This document shows, piece after piece, positions 8,010 to 17,335 of a DNA stretch of 64,000 bases. The translations under genes were made by a program, and so were the position numbers. Source of the stretch: Gluconobacter wancherniae NBRC 103581 (GTDB lineage: Bacteria; Pseudomonadota; Alphaproteobacteria; Acetobacterales; Acetobacteraceae); assembly GCF_007988885.1 (NCBI RefSeq), contig NZ_BJUZ01000005.1, positions 1 through 64,000 on the forward strand, read 5' to 3'. The notes under the pieces are model-generated. The model saw only the letters and a program-made list of their open reading frames with translations. It had not been told where the DNA came from and made no database searches. How positions within the stretch are numbered: the stretch's first letter is position 1; every line of letters begins with the position of its first letter.

Positions 8010-10697
8010 ATGAAACAGATCGGATCTGATCTTCTCGAAAGCACGCGCGAGCTTTCTGTCGAGGGCCGCACATACCGGTATTTTTCTCTTCCGGCCGTGG
8101 TTGAGCGTGTGGGAGACTTCGCCCGTCTCCCGGTCAGCTTGAAGATCTTGCTGGAAAACCAGCTCCGTTTTGTGGACGGCACAACTTATACGGTTGAAGA
8201 TGCGCATGCGGTTGCTGACTGGCTGAAAGCGGCGTCGTCCACGCGTGAAGTTCCGTTCAAACCTGCCCGTATCCTAATGCAGGATTTTACCGGTGTTCCG
8301 GCTGTTGTCGATCTGGCTGCCATGCGGGACGGTGTTGTGTCGCTTGGCGGGGATCCGCGGAAAGTTAATCCACTGGTGCCGGTTGATCTGGTGATCGACC
8401 ACTCCGTTATGGTGGATGTGTCCGGTACGGCCGATGCTCTTGAGCGCAATGTTGCCATTGAATTTGAGCGCAATGCCGAGCGTTACGCCTTCCTGCGGTG
8501 GGGGCAGGAAGCATTTGAGCATCTGCGTGTCGTTCCGCCTGGTGCCGGTATCTGTCATCAGGTCAATCTGGAATATCTCGCGCAGGTTGTATGGACTGCC
8601 AATGTTGATGGCGTCGATTATGCCTACCCTGACACGTTGTATGGAACTGACTCACACACCACGATGGTGAATGGTCTTGGGGTACTGGGTTGGGGGGTTG
8701 GTGGCATTGAAGCGGAAGCCGCGATGCTTGGGCAGCCTATTTCCATGCTGATTCCCGACGTGATTGGTTTCCGCCTCGAAGGAAAGTTACCAGAAGGTAC
8801 CACCGCAACAGACCTCGTCCTGACAGTCACGCAAATGCTGCGCGCGAAAGGTGTTGTTGGGAAATTTGTGGAATTTTTTGGTTCCGCGCTGGATTATCTG
8901 CCAGTTGCAGATCGCGCGACCATTGCAAATATGGCGCCTGAATATGGCGCAACCTGCGGATTTTTCCCGGTTGATGCCCTGACTCTGGATTATCTCCGCC
9001 AGACTGGCCGTGACGAACACCGTATCGCCTTGACCGAAGCATATCTGCGGGCGCAGGGCATGTTCCGCGATGCCTCCACGCCGGATCCAGTCTTCTCGGC
9101 TGTTCTGTCACTGGATCTTGGAACCATTCGCCCCTCTATTTCGGGACCAAAGCGTCCTCAGGACCGCATTGATCTTGCGCTTGCAAAAACCGCATTTGAC
9201 TCTGCACTAACGGAGAGTTTGGGTGTGCAGTCGGCTGACACAAAAAAGCGTGTCGCCGTGGCTGGAGCTGATTACTCGCTTGGGCACGGCTCCATTGTAA
9301 TTGCAGCCATCACATCATGCACAAATACGTCTAATCCGGCTGTTCTGATTGCTGCAGGCCTTATAGCGCGAAAGGCACGCGCTTTCGGGCTCAAGCCAAA
9401 GCCATGGGTGAAAACCTCTCTGGCACCAGGCTCTCAGGTTGTTACGGATTATCTGGATCGCGCAGGTTTGTCGGCTGATCTCGATGCGCTGGGCTTTGAA
9501 ACTGTAGGGTATGGCTGCACAACCTGCATCGGAAATTCAGGTCCGCTAGCGCCTGCTATTGTTGATGCTATTGAAAATAATGGGCTGGTTGCGGCGTCGG
9601 TTTTGTCGGGTAACCGGAATTTTGAAGGCCGTATTTCTCCCAATGTCAGAGCTAATTACCTTGCGAGCCCTCCGCTGGTGGTTGCGTATGCTTTGCTGGG
9701 CACCATGTGCGAGGATATCACCACTGCTATTATCGGTCAGGCGTCTGATGGGCGGGATATTCGCCTTGCGGATCTGTGGCCAAGCAATGCTGAAATCGCC
9801 AGCCTTGTTGGCTCCGCAGTAACGCGTGAGGCATTTGTCGACCGTTATAGCCAGATTTCAAAGGGCACGAAGGAATGGCAGAATCTTGCAGTCGCCACGG
9901 CATCTGCAACGTACGATTGGCAGGAAAATTCGACTTATGTGCAGGAGCCGCCATATTTTGATGGCCTGACTCGGGAAGCCGTTTTGCCGTTGGATATCAA
10001 GGGTGCACGCATTCTCGCGCTTCTGGGCGATAATACCACGACGGATCATATTTCTCCTGCGGGCGCAATTGCGAAGGCATCGCCGGCTGGCGAATATCTG
10101 AGGCAGCATAACGTCGAATATCGCGATTTTAATTCATATGGCTCCCGACGAGGGAATGATCGCGTGATGGTGCGCGGTACGTTTGCAAATATTCGTATTC
10201 GCAACGAAATGGCGCCTGGGACCGAAGGTGGGATGAGTGTGCATCATCCCGATGGCGCAACCGGAACGATCTACGATATCGCAACGCGCTATGCTGCTGA
10301 GGGGACGCCGCTGGTTATTTTTGGCGGCAAGGAATACGGCATGGGTTCGTCGAGAGACTGGGCAGCAAAAGGAACAAGACTGCTGGGTGTTAAGGCAGTG
10401 ATCGTCGAAAGCTTCGAACGCATCCATCGTTCTAATCTCATCGGTATGGGCGTTTTGCCATTGACGTTTGAGCCGGGAACAACGCGCAAGACACTGGGGC
10501 TTGACGGAAGTGAAACCATCGAAATTCATGGTATCGAGAAGCTCGAGCCTCGTGGGACATTACACATGACCATTATTCGTGCAGATGGGAGTACGGATAA
10601 TGTACCTCTGATGTGTCGCGTCGATACGATAGATGAAGTGCTGTATTTCCGTAATGGTGGAATTCTACCTTTCGTTCTACGCGGCATGACAGCCTGA
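8010..10697 (+). CDS. acnA: Aconitate hydratase A
   Basis: This interconverts citrate and isocitrate through a 4Fe-4S cluster. The 895-aa protein has the family layout: domains 1-3 (about 1-560) with cluster cysteines in AITSCTNTSNPAV (near residue 434) and YGCTTCIGNSGPL (near 500), then the swivelling domain 4 with NTTTDHISPAGAI and KEYGMGSSRDWAAKG near 775. The length is typical of AcnA/IRP-type enzymes. Following icd in one apparent operon, it supplies that enzyme's substrate. Confidence 0.95.
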   Translation: MKQIGSDLLESTRELSVEGRTYRYFSLPAVVERVGDFARLPVSLKILLENQLRFVDGTTYTVEDAHAVADWLKAASSTREVPFKPARILMQDFTGVPAVVDLAAMRDGVVSLGGDPRKVNPLVPVDLVIDHSVMVDVSGTADALERNVAIEFERNAERYAFLRWGQEAFEHLRVVPPGAGICHQVNLEYLAQVVWTANVDGVDYAYPDTLYGTDSHTTMVNGLGVLGWGVGGIEAEAAMLGQPISMLIPDVIGFRLEGKLPEGTTATDLVLTVTQMLRAKGVVGKFVEFFGSALDYLPVADRATIANMAPEYGATCGFFPVDALTLDYLRQTGRDEHRIALTEAYLRAQGMFRDASTPDPVFSAVLSLDLGTIRPSISGPKRPQDRIDLALAKTAFDSALTESLGVQSADTKKRVAVAGADYSLGHGSIVIAAITSCTNTSNPAVLIAAGLIARKARAFGLKPKPWVKTSLAPGSQVVTDYLDRAGLSADLDALGFETVGYGCTTCIGNSGPLAPAIVDAIENNGLVAASVLSGNRNFEGRISPNVRANYLASPPLVVAYALLGTMCEDITTAIIGQASDGRDIRLADLWPSNAEIASLVGSAVTREAFVDRYSQISKGTKEWQNLAVATASATYDWQENSTYVQEPPYFDGLTREAVLPLDIKGARILALLGDNTTTDHISPAGAIAKASPAGEYLRQHNVEYRDFNSYGSRRGNDRVMVRGTFANIRIRNEMAPGTEGGMSVHHPDGATGTIYDIATRYAAEGTPLVIFGGKEYGMGSSRDWAAKGTRLLGVKAVIVESFERIHRSNLIGMGVLPLTFEPGTTRKTLGLDGSETIEIHGIEKLEPRGTLHMTIIRADGSTDNVPLMCRVDTIDEVLYFRNGGILPFVLRGMTA

Positions 10698-10711
10698 TTT
10701 TTTAAAGAATA

Positions 10712-10757
10712 TCGGAAATATCCTACTTTCCTGTTCGGGGCAGTGGGATATTTCCGA
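10712..10757 (+). terminator. Inverted repeat after acnA (possible terminator)
   Basis: TCGGAAATATCC (10712-10723) and its exact complement (10746-10757) enclose a 22-nt loop that has its own CTG/CAG pairing. It follows the acnA stop by 15 nt. No T tract follows, so intrinsic termination is uncertain; the hairpin could instead protect the mRNA 3' end. Confidence 0.45.
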
Positions 10758-10908
10758 AAAATACTCATTACACACGGTTTCTAAAAAAGATGATCAAGAG
10801 GTTTTGACCGAAAAAAACCGCTTCACTCTTTCCACATATCTTTTCACAGCCCATCGTGAAAGCGTGTGACGATACGATTATTGTGCATGTATCGCAGAGG
10901 AGAAAGTG

Positions 10909-11766
10909 ATGAGTAGCCAGAGTTTCTTGAGTGTACTGACAGGTTCGTTTTCGACGCCGAGTGCAGATAATCCTACAGTTGCCATGATGGAAGCCGCGTA
11001 CCGTCATGCAGGTCTGGACGTGCGCTACATTAATTGTGACGTTAAACCTCATAACCTTGAAGATGCAGTCCATGGTGCGCGGGCAATGGAGTGGGCTGGT
11101 TTTAACTGTTCCATGCCGCATAAAGCAGCCGTTATTGATTTTCTCGACGATATTGAAAAATCAGCAAAAATTATTGGCGCTGTGAACTGCGTGGCGATAC
11201 GTAAGGGAAAGCTTACCGGGTATAATACCGATGGGAAGGGCTTTCTCGCATCTCTCAAAGAAGTAGCAGAGCCGGAAGGAAAAAAAATTCTACTACTCGG
11301 TGCTGGTGGTGCAGCGCGTGCCATTGCAGTGGAACTCGCTCTGGCAGGCGCAAAACACATTCGTATTATCAATCGGGACAAGGCAAAGGCGGAAAAAATT
11401 GCTGACCTGATTGAAGACAAAACACACACTAAAGCCAGTGCACATGTCTGGAAGGGAAATGCAAGCGTACCGGATGATGTCGATATCATCATCAATGCGA
11501 CTTCCATAGGCTTGGGAAACGCTGAAGCTATTCCTCCTGTAGATCTTGAAACACTGAAAAAAGGTCAGATTGTCGCAGACGTAATTCCTAACCCGCCTGT
11601 TACCCGTTTTTTACAGGAAGCAAAGAAACGCGAATGCATAACGCTCACCGGTCTGGGTATGCTCGTACATCAGGGAATTATTGGTGCAGAATTTTGGTTG
11701 GGAAAAACTTTGGATGCGACGGCCATGAAAAATGCACTTGAAGATATTTTCGGTGTGAAAAAATAA
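10909..11766 (+). CDS. aroE: Shikimate/quinate dehydrogenase family protein
   Basis: A cytoplasmic two-domain oxidoreductase, 285 aa. The substrate domain has the catalytic lysine in NCSMPHK (around residue 70), GAVNCV and the aspartate in YNTDGKGF. The Rossmann loop GAGGAARA lies near residue 130, and LGMLVHQG near the end is also family-typical. The family normally reads NVT(I/V)PHK, so NCSMPHK is unusual. After the cofactor-binding strand it reads INRDKAK: an Asp where NADP-specific AroE has Thr, which suggests NAD preference (inference). Either shikimate or quinate could be the substrate. AGAGGAG lies six bases before the ATG at 10909; a GTG at 10906 is the alternative. The sequence looks more AT-rich than its neighbours. 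Confidence 0.75.
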   Translation: MSSQSFLSVLTGSFSTPSADNPTVAMMEAAYRHAGLDVRYINCDVKPHNLEDAVHGARAMEWAGFNCSMPHKAAVIDFLDDIEKSAKIIGAVNCVAIRKGKLTGYNTDGKGFLASLKEVAEPEGKKILLLGAGGAARAIAVELALAGAKHIRIINRDKAKAEKIADLIEDKTHTKASAHVWKGNASVPDDVDIIINATSIGLGNAEAIPPVDLETLKKGQIVADVIPNPPVTRFLQEAKKRECITLTGLGMLVHQGIIGAEFWLGKTLDATAMKNALEDIFGVKK

Positions 11767-11787
11767 GCGTAAAGCCATTAATTTTAG

Positions 11788-11823
11788 AGCGCACACCATC
11801 TGCTTCATGTAGATGTGTGCGCT
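11788..11823 (+). terminator. Hairpin terminator after the shikimate dehydrogenase gene
   Basis: AGCGCACACCATCT (11788-11801) pairs with AGATGTGTGCGCT (11811-11823) with one bulged C. The sequence ACTTTCGATTT follows. It lies 21 nt beyond the stop. Confidence 0.5.
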
Positions 11824-12212
11824 ACTTTCGATTTCAAACCGTAATAATTCTAAAAATATGTCGCTCCATATGAAGTTTGATTAAATCTCCAGTTGATCCG
11901 GTTTTTTGGGGTGCAAGTGCCACATTTATGTTTGGGTGCGCCGCTCAATATATTTTTGAACACTCAATTTCAGTTCCGGGCGCAAAAAGCGATATAGGTT
12001 AATAAACTCGCGTTCGTTTTGTTGAACCAGTGTCGGAAAGTGGACTAGCCAACGTGAACATTCATTGGATTCCTGAGCTTATTATGGCGTCTGGATTTAG
12101 CCAAGTTGGAGAAGGACGCTCGTTGCCATGAAAACGCCTCTGTAGACGAAAAGTGCTCCAGTTCTGACAAGCTGAACCGGAGCACTATACGCTAATTTTT
12201 TGAGTATAACGA
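11824..12212. other. Gene-poor stretch with a possible coding remnant
   Basis: No intact gene is seen here. On the minus strand, 12078 to the TAA at 11926 is an open 50-codon stretch without an ATG whose C-terminal part reads like real protein (FPTLVQQNEREFINLYRF and KLSVQKYIERRTQ). It may be the tail of a deleted gene at the border of the accessory region. The family is not recognised, and chance cannot be excluded. Confidence 0.25.
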
Positions 12213-14372
12213 TTAGGCTGTCAGGAGCATTTTGTCCTGCGGCCGTGGTGTCGTGACGATGTATGGGCCTGCTGCTCTGATCTGCAGGGCAAGTATTGCA
12301 ACGCTGTTCGGTTGACGCTCACCTAATGGTAAAACCGCATTACCCGTGGTCCAGCGCATTTGGCCGTCTTCGATGTTGTTCCATCCTGCTAGATCAACGT
12401 TATCCAGATGAGACCTAATGTTGCGCGTCTCGTTACTTTCAAATAGCGTGATGCCTCCCACCAGTACCCCAAGCTCACGACGATCATCAACGAATGGGCC
12501 GATTACATCGCTTGGGCGACCGGAGTTTGATACAATTCGAACTTGCCGTACGCCTGTGGGGACCATGAACATGACACGGTCATCGCCTTTGCGGGCCTGA
12601 TAAATCACTGTACCTGTATCGGTGAGTAGATGCAGGTCGGGGTCATTTGTCAGTATCGGCTGATGGCTTTGTGTGGTGCACTCTCCGATGCCTGCCCTGC
12701 TTTCAATTTTGTGAAAAAGCGGCTCAACAAACTCGCGAGAGACATCCAGTGGAGCTGAGGCATCGTCCCAGGTCGGGATGCGATGAGCATTGATGGAAAC
12801 AATCTTGCCATTACGGCGCGAGAGGCCATGATTTTCGGTGTTCAAGAAAGATTCCGAACGGGCGCCGTTGGCTGTTAAAACAGCATGTTCTTCTGTTTCG
12901 ATGTGAAAGACGTCGAAGCGGACCATCGAGGTATCGTAGAAAATCGAACGCCCATTGACCAGCATACGGGTGGGAACGAATTTACCATCAAGGAACATGC
13001 AATGCTCTGCGGTGACGAGTAGGTCCTGATAGGGAATGCCATCGGCAAGTGCATTTTTAAGAATACGTACTGGATAGCCTGCAAGATCGATAGGAAGTGA
13101 CGGGTTTGCCACAACAGACTTTGAGCCGACCCAGACAACGGATTTCGTCACGTCTGAGTTTGCCGCGTTATCCCATGACATGAGCGTGTCACCAACGGAT
13201 ATGTCCTCGACAGCTTTCTCTCCATCGGGAGTGCGGATCATTGACCCAGAAAGATAACAAGGCGTTGTGCCCTTATAAGTAACAACGCCACCAGTGCTAT
13301 CGCTAAAGGTTCCCGTGTATCCCTTTCCCACATCATAAGTGTAAGTATTTGAAGATCCAGTAATTGTTAGAATGCCAGTAGTTTTATTGTAAGTTGCTGT
13401 TCCTGTGACGTTCAGGTCAAGTTGGTCGCCTTGGCTAAAGCCACGGATAATTCCTTTAAATGTCGCACCGTTCGAGACATTAAGAGTGTTATTTGCACTG
13501 GAAAAATTGAATGTCTGACCAGAGCCGGTGTTTGTTCCCTGTAACGTCAAATTAGCATTGTTGGTGAGATTAACAGTTCCGCCTGAGCCAGTAAGAGCAT
13601 TGGCAATAATAAGGTTGGCGTCTGTTACGTTTATTGTTCCATTATTCGTATAAGAAGAAGAGCCGCCTTGAATTTGAATATTACCAGCGCCATTGCCCTT
13701 TGATGTTATGGACCAGTTTCCTGTGTTCGCAAAGCCGCCAGAACCTACCTGTGTAATTATTGTGGAAGCTGCGGGAACACTGAAAGAAACAGAGCCTGAA
13801 TTTGCTATTTGTTTGAAATTGAGATTTGTAGTTGATCCTGAGGATCCAGCAGAGTCATCTACGGAAAAAGAGCCGGTATTGTTAAAGGTCCCGCTTCCGT
13901 TTCCCCAGTTGGACGTCATTCCTGATCCGCTGGTATCAAGAACTCGAATGTTGCCTTCGTTTGTAAGATTTACAACGTAGGGAGCACTGATTGTTGAAGC
14001 GCCCGCAGACTCTAAGGTTATGCTTCCCGAAGAGCTGTTATTGATTGTTCCATACTGCAGGTAAACACTTGATTCGGAAGTCGTATTAGACTGATTGTAG
14101 GTTATTGACCCTGTATTGTTGAGTGTATTCGAAGACCCACTCCCCAGATAAAAGGTGTTCCCGGAGCCTACTGTTGAGGGAATATAGGAAATAATTCCCG
14201 CATTTGTTAGATTTCCATATATATAAACAGTATTAGCTGCTGGTGGCGTAAATAATAGCTGTCCTGATTTAGTGTTGGTAAGTGTGTTTGATGAAGAAGG
14301 GTTTACTGTAACGCTCGCAGTGTAGGTTTGAGTTGTGCTATTTGTCCCACCATTTTGGAAAGTGTCACTCAT
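12213..14372 (-). CDS. Repeat-rich surface protein with C-terminal Hint domain
   Basis: The 719-aa protein is low-complexity and rich in Asn, Thr, Ser and Gly over residues 1-370, with loosely repeated NxTNxGxI-like units typical of beta-helical passenger domains. A Hint (hedgehog/intein) domain starts near residue 371 with CYLSGSMIRTPDGEKAVEDI and includes TAEHCMFLDGKFVPTRML. Such Hint-2 proteins are common in acetic acid bacteria and are thought to self-cleave or be secreted; no classical signal peptide is visible. The ATG at 14372 has AAGGA upstream; a TTG at 14429 would add 19 residues. Base composition is more AT-rich than the core genome, so it may be acquired. Its role (adhesion or secretion) is inference. 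Confidence 0.7.
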   Translation of the reverse strand: MSDTFQNGGTNSTTQTYTASVTVNPSSSNTLTNTKSGQLLFTPPAANTVYIYGNLTNAGIISYIPSTVGSGNTFYLGSGSSNTLNNTGSITYNQSNTTSESSVYLQYGTINNSSSGSITLESAGASTISAPYVVNLTNEGNIRVLDTSGSGMTSNWGNGSGTFNNTGSFSVDDSAGSSGSTTNLNFKQIANSGSVSFSVPAASTIITQVGSGGFANTGNWSITSKGNGAGNIQIQGGSSSYTNNGTINVTDANLIIANALTGSGGTVNLTNNANLTLQGTNTGSGQTFNFSSANNTLNVSNGATFKGIIRGFSQGDQLDLNVTGTATYNKTTGILTITGSSNTYTYDVGKGYTGTFSDSTGGVVTYKGTTPCYLSGSMIRTPDGEKAVEDISVGDTLMSWDNAANSDVTKSVVWVGSKSVVANPSLPIDLAGYPVRILKNALADGIPYQDLLVTAEHCMFLDGKFVPTRMLVNGRSIFYDTSMVRFDVFHIETEEHAVLTANGARSESFLNTENHGLSRRNGKIVSINAHRIPTWDDASAPLDVSREFVEPLFHKIESRAGIGECTTQSHQPILTNDPDLHLLTDTGTVIYQARKGDDRVMFMVPTGVRQVRIVSNSGRPSDVIGPFVDDRRELGVLVGGITLFESNETRNIRSHLDNVDLAGWNNIEDGQMRWTTGNAVLPLGERQPNSVAILALQIRAAGPYIVTTPRPQDKMLLTA

Positions 14373-14651
14373 AACTGCTACATCCTTTTGAGGGTTTGCG
14401 AAGTCGAGCGTAAATGTTTTTTTTATCAAATCAAGAAAATACGTTATTTTTTTGGTAAATTTAATAAATTGACATTAAAATATTAACGATTTTTCCTTAA
14501 TTTACAAAATGATTGTGTTACAATCGCTTATGGCCTGTTGAGTGTAATTGAAGTTCTGCTCTCATTCCGTGACGGGCATGAAATGGACCTGTTCCGGTTT
14601 TATGCGTGTTGACTGAGCGTTTTAAGCGTGACTCAGGAGGGGCGGGGTACC

Positions 14652-14771
14652 ATGGCTGTGACGCACGCAGAAGAATTCTGCCATGGTGCGGTGAGAATTG
14701 CCTTGAGCCGCGGTCCGCTACTGAGGCAGGTGGCAACAGATGGAGGGTTCGAAAAAACCCTCTGGCTCTGA
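14652..14771 (+). pseudogene. Decayed IS3-family OrfA fragment
   Basis: A 39-codon open stretch reads AEEFCHGAVRIAL then RQVATDGG, recognisable as the N-terminal helix-turn-helix of IS3-family OrfA (usual form EEFKREAVRIALTSGLTRKQVA). It then runs out of frame into a short hairpin and stops. No OrfB, DDE region or terminal repeats are visible, so this is an insertion-sequence relic next to the IS5-type copy. Confidence 0.5.
14743..14762. repeat. Short perfect inverted repeat
   Basis: GAGGGTT (14743-14749) and AACCCTC (14756-14762) enclose six bases. It lies at the border between the IS3 relic and the IS5-type copy. It could be an element end or a chance hairpin. Confidence 0.3.
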
Positions 14772-14821
14772 ACGGTTGTCTGTGATTCCATTTCCTGTGT
14801 TTTGATTGAGGGAATGGCTCT

Positions 14822-15772
14822 ATGAAACAGCTTGGTTTCTTTGATGTTGAAGAGCGGCTTGCTCGGCTGAGCGGGCTTGGTGATCAGCTTGAAGCGTTCC
14901 GCCCTGATCTGGAGCAGGCTTTGGCCTATTCAGATGGGAGTAAAGGCGAGCGTCCGCCGTTTGATCCGGTACTGATGTTCAAAACCCTGGTGATCCAGAC
15001 GCTCAACAATTTGTTTGATGAACGGACGGAATATCTGATCAACGATCGCCTGTCCTTCATGCGTTTCCTTGGCCTGGGGCTGTCGGACCGTGTGCCTGAT
15101 GCCAAAACACTCTGGTTGTTCCGTGAACGCCTGACGCAGGCGAGAGCGATTGAGGGTCTGTTCAATTGTTTTGATACAGCCCTGCGAAACGCAGGCTATC
15201 TGCCGATGTCGGGCCAGATCCTGAATGCAACATTGGTAGCCGCTCCAAAGTAGCGCAACACGAACGCTGAGAAAGCCGACCTCCGGGTAGGGCGTATTCC
15301 TGAAGACTGGCAGGATAAGCCATCCAAATTGTCCCACAAGGATCGCCATGCGCGCTGGACACTGAAGTTCACCAAAGCGAAGCGGCAGGATGACGGAACG
15401 ATCCCCGCAACGGATCCTGCCGCCAGCGATGGCGCGCGATTGAGAGAGGGGCTGCTGGATAAAGCCAATATGGCCTCAAGCGTCTGGGCTGATACAGCGT
15501 ATCGCTCAAAAGCCAATGAGGGCTTTGTCTCAAAGGTTTACACGAAGAAGCCGCATCTCAAACCCGTGCCACTCCATATCCAGCGGTCCAATGCAAGAAA
15601 ATCGGTGATACGCTCGCGTGTCGAGCATGTCTTTGCTGATCAGAAATCGCAAATGGGTCTGTTCGTCCGAACTGTCGGCATCACCCGGGCCACCATGAGG
15701 ATCGGACTGGCCAATAGTGTCTACAACATGCGCCGCTTGCTCTTCCTCGAAAGATTGAACGCAAACGCATAG
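14822..15772 (+). pseudogene. IS5-family transposase, inactivated
   Basis: One reading frame covers a nearly whole IS5-type DDE transposase interrupted by an in-frame TAG at 15251-15253, where CAG would be expected. The N-terminal part (MKQLGFFDVEERLARLS) and the C-terminal part (VWADTAYRS, then SRVEHVFADQKSQMGL) are clear. Three lesions are seen. The first catalytic Asp is Asn (GQILNATLVAAPK). The TAG cuts the chain after 143 aa. About 30 residues that normally follow TIPATD, including the GYK region of the catalytic core, are missing. The transposase cannot be active. Element ends were not identified with certainty. Confidence 0.75.
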
Positions 15773-15793
15773 CTATCCAGCGGGGGACAGCCC

Positions 15794-15818
15794 TTGATCT
15801 GCTCAAAACGCAGATCAA
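15794..15818. repeat. Inverted repeat behind the transposase relic
   Basis: TTGATCTGC (15794-15802) and GCAGATCAA (15810-15818) are perfectly complementary around seven bases. It lies between the transposase stop and the end of the rep gene. It may belong to the IS right end; no T tract follows. Confidence 0.35.
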
Positions 15819-15840
15819 AAGTGACCCAAAGAACCGTCAA

Positions 15841-17178
15841 TCAAAGCGCCAAAAGCCAAAAATCACCAGCCAAGCGCATCAACCAACAGTTCTTCGATCC
15901 CTCTACCTCTAAACAACTTGAAATGACATCAGAATGAAGTGCTGTTGTCCTGATTGAATTCTGACGTCTGACCATGGATGTCTGGCTGACAGGAGATGCA
16001 TTGAAATCCTTCACTGTTCTGAAATGCATGACATGCACCAGAGCGGTCAGCGTTCTCGGCATTCCTCTGCGGACATAATGGAAATCGGGATGACGGGCTG
16101 ATATCCGGTTCAATCTCTCATCGGAAAATCTCCGCATCAGGAGCAGGGCTGTTCCACCAAGGGCTTTTCGCTTTATCAGCCTGTGAGCTGTGGCAACTCT
16201 TGCATCGGACAGAGTGCCATAGCGTTTGCCTGCATGAATACTCGTATAACGGCTTCGGATGTCCCGGGTCAGTCCAATAAACGTCAGGCTGGTTTCGGGC
16301 TTTCCATAGTCCTTGGTGAGATATCGCGAAACAGACAGCACATCGCGGATATCCTTGATGGCGTCTGCCTGTCGGTCCACTTCATTTGGAAACGCCTGAA
16401 GGATCTGTTCCTCAAGCCAGGCTCTCTGGGAGGGGTCTACATAGAGCTGGATATGGTAATGCGGTGTTTCATCATTCTGGAGTTCCAGCGCTGTCATCCC
16501 CGGCAGGAGAATATCCTTCTCCCGGGCTTTGCGTCTGACACTTTTCCAGCGTCTGGAGATTTCGGCTTTGGCCTCTTCATAGGAACAGGCATGGTATGAT
16601 CCGGGTAAGGTCAGGGTCAGAAACAGTCCCTGATAGTCCAGAAATCCCGTGGCGAAGTCGTGCAGGCTGTCGGCTATCGCCAGCGTGACTGCGTAATGTT
16701 TTTTGAGATGCCACTGACGTAAATCATGAGCAGACAGTCCGGTGTCCGGGTTCTGTCTGTCAGGAACGACGATGAACGTTTTGCTGGCTGTCAGTTTCTC
16801 GGCGTCAAAAGACTGTTGAATCCTGTCCCGTTCCGGGGAGAGGTCCAGAACCCTGCGGAGATTACGGCGTAACCTGTTGGCTTTGCGTGTGAGAACCTGT
16901 CCTGTGATTCGCTGGGTCTGTTTCAGCTCGTCATAAGATTGGGAGAGAAGGTTAAAGCCGGAAACGAGGTCTTCGGGCAGGGTTTCAACCCAGGCCACGA
17001 CGTCCATGGCAACCTGTTCGGTTTCTTCAAAACAGGCCAGAAATTCGCAGTTTCCTGCGATCTTTTGGGTGATTACGTTCTTGTAAAAAACATGCAGGGG
17101 CAACAGTCTGCGCCAGATGTCTGGTCTGGTGGTTCTTATCCAGTGGTCTATCTCGTCATACTGCACATCATCCTGCAT
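15841..17178 (-). CDS. HUH-family replication endonuclease (Rep)
   Basis: The 445-aa protein has the three motifs of rolling-circle replication initiators in order: FLTLTLPG (residues 186-193), the metal-binding HxH in PHYHIQLYV (H240 and H242), and a catalytic-tyrosine motif RYLTKDYGK (Y286, K289, Y291). Proteins of this type nick DNA at a replication origin and stay linked to the 5' end. Finding it between an IS relic and an integrase suggests an integrated plasmid, phage or satellite. The last 45 residues look unlike the rest and run up to the IS region, so the C-terminus may have been replaced by an insertion. The exact family (phage gpA-like or plasmid Rep) is not resolved. Confidence 0.65.
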   Translation of the reverse strand: MQDDVQYDEIDHWIRTTRPDIWRRLLPLHVFYKNVITQKIAGNCEFLACFEETEQVAMDVVAWVETLPEDLVSGFNLLSQSYDELKQTQRITGQVLTRKANRLRRNLRRVLDLSPERDRIQQSFDAEKLTASKTFIVVPDRQNPDTGLSAHDLRQWHLKKHYAVTLAIADSLHDFATGFLDYQGLFLTLTLPGSYHACSYEEAKAEISRRWKSVRRKAREKDILLPGMTALELQNDETPHYHIQLYVDPSQRAWLEEQILQAFPNEVDRQADAIKDIRDVLSVSRYLTKDYGKPETSLTFIGLTRDIRSRYTSIHAGKRYGTLSDARVATAHRLIKRKALGGTALLLMRRFSDERLNRISARHPDFHYVRRGMPRTLTALVHVMHFRTVKDFNASPVSQTSMVRRQNSIRTTALHSDVISSCLEVEGSKNCWLMRLAGDFWLLAL

Positions 17179-17335
17179 CTTTCCCCGTATAAGCGTGGAG
17201 AGAAGCAGAATGGTCTATAATGGTTTTGTCGCAGATACATGCCTTACTTCCTTCTCCTGAATGGTCTTCGGGATGTTCTCCAGTCCTGAGAGGGAAGTAT
17301 AGCAGATGGTCTTGCAGTTTTGTTTCGAAGAGGGA

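Noticed and set aside
14743-14762. GAGGGTTCG...CCCTC as a third copy of the tRNA att site
   Set aside because: It only resembles a T-arm by chance; it lacks the 27-bp core, and the sequence is a short palindrome.
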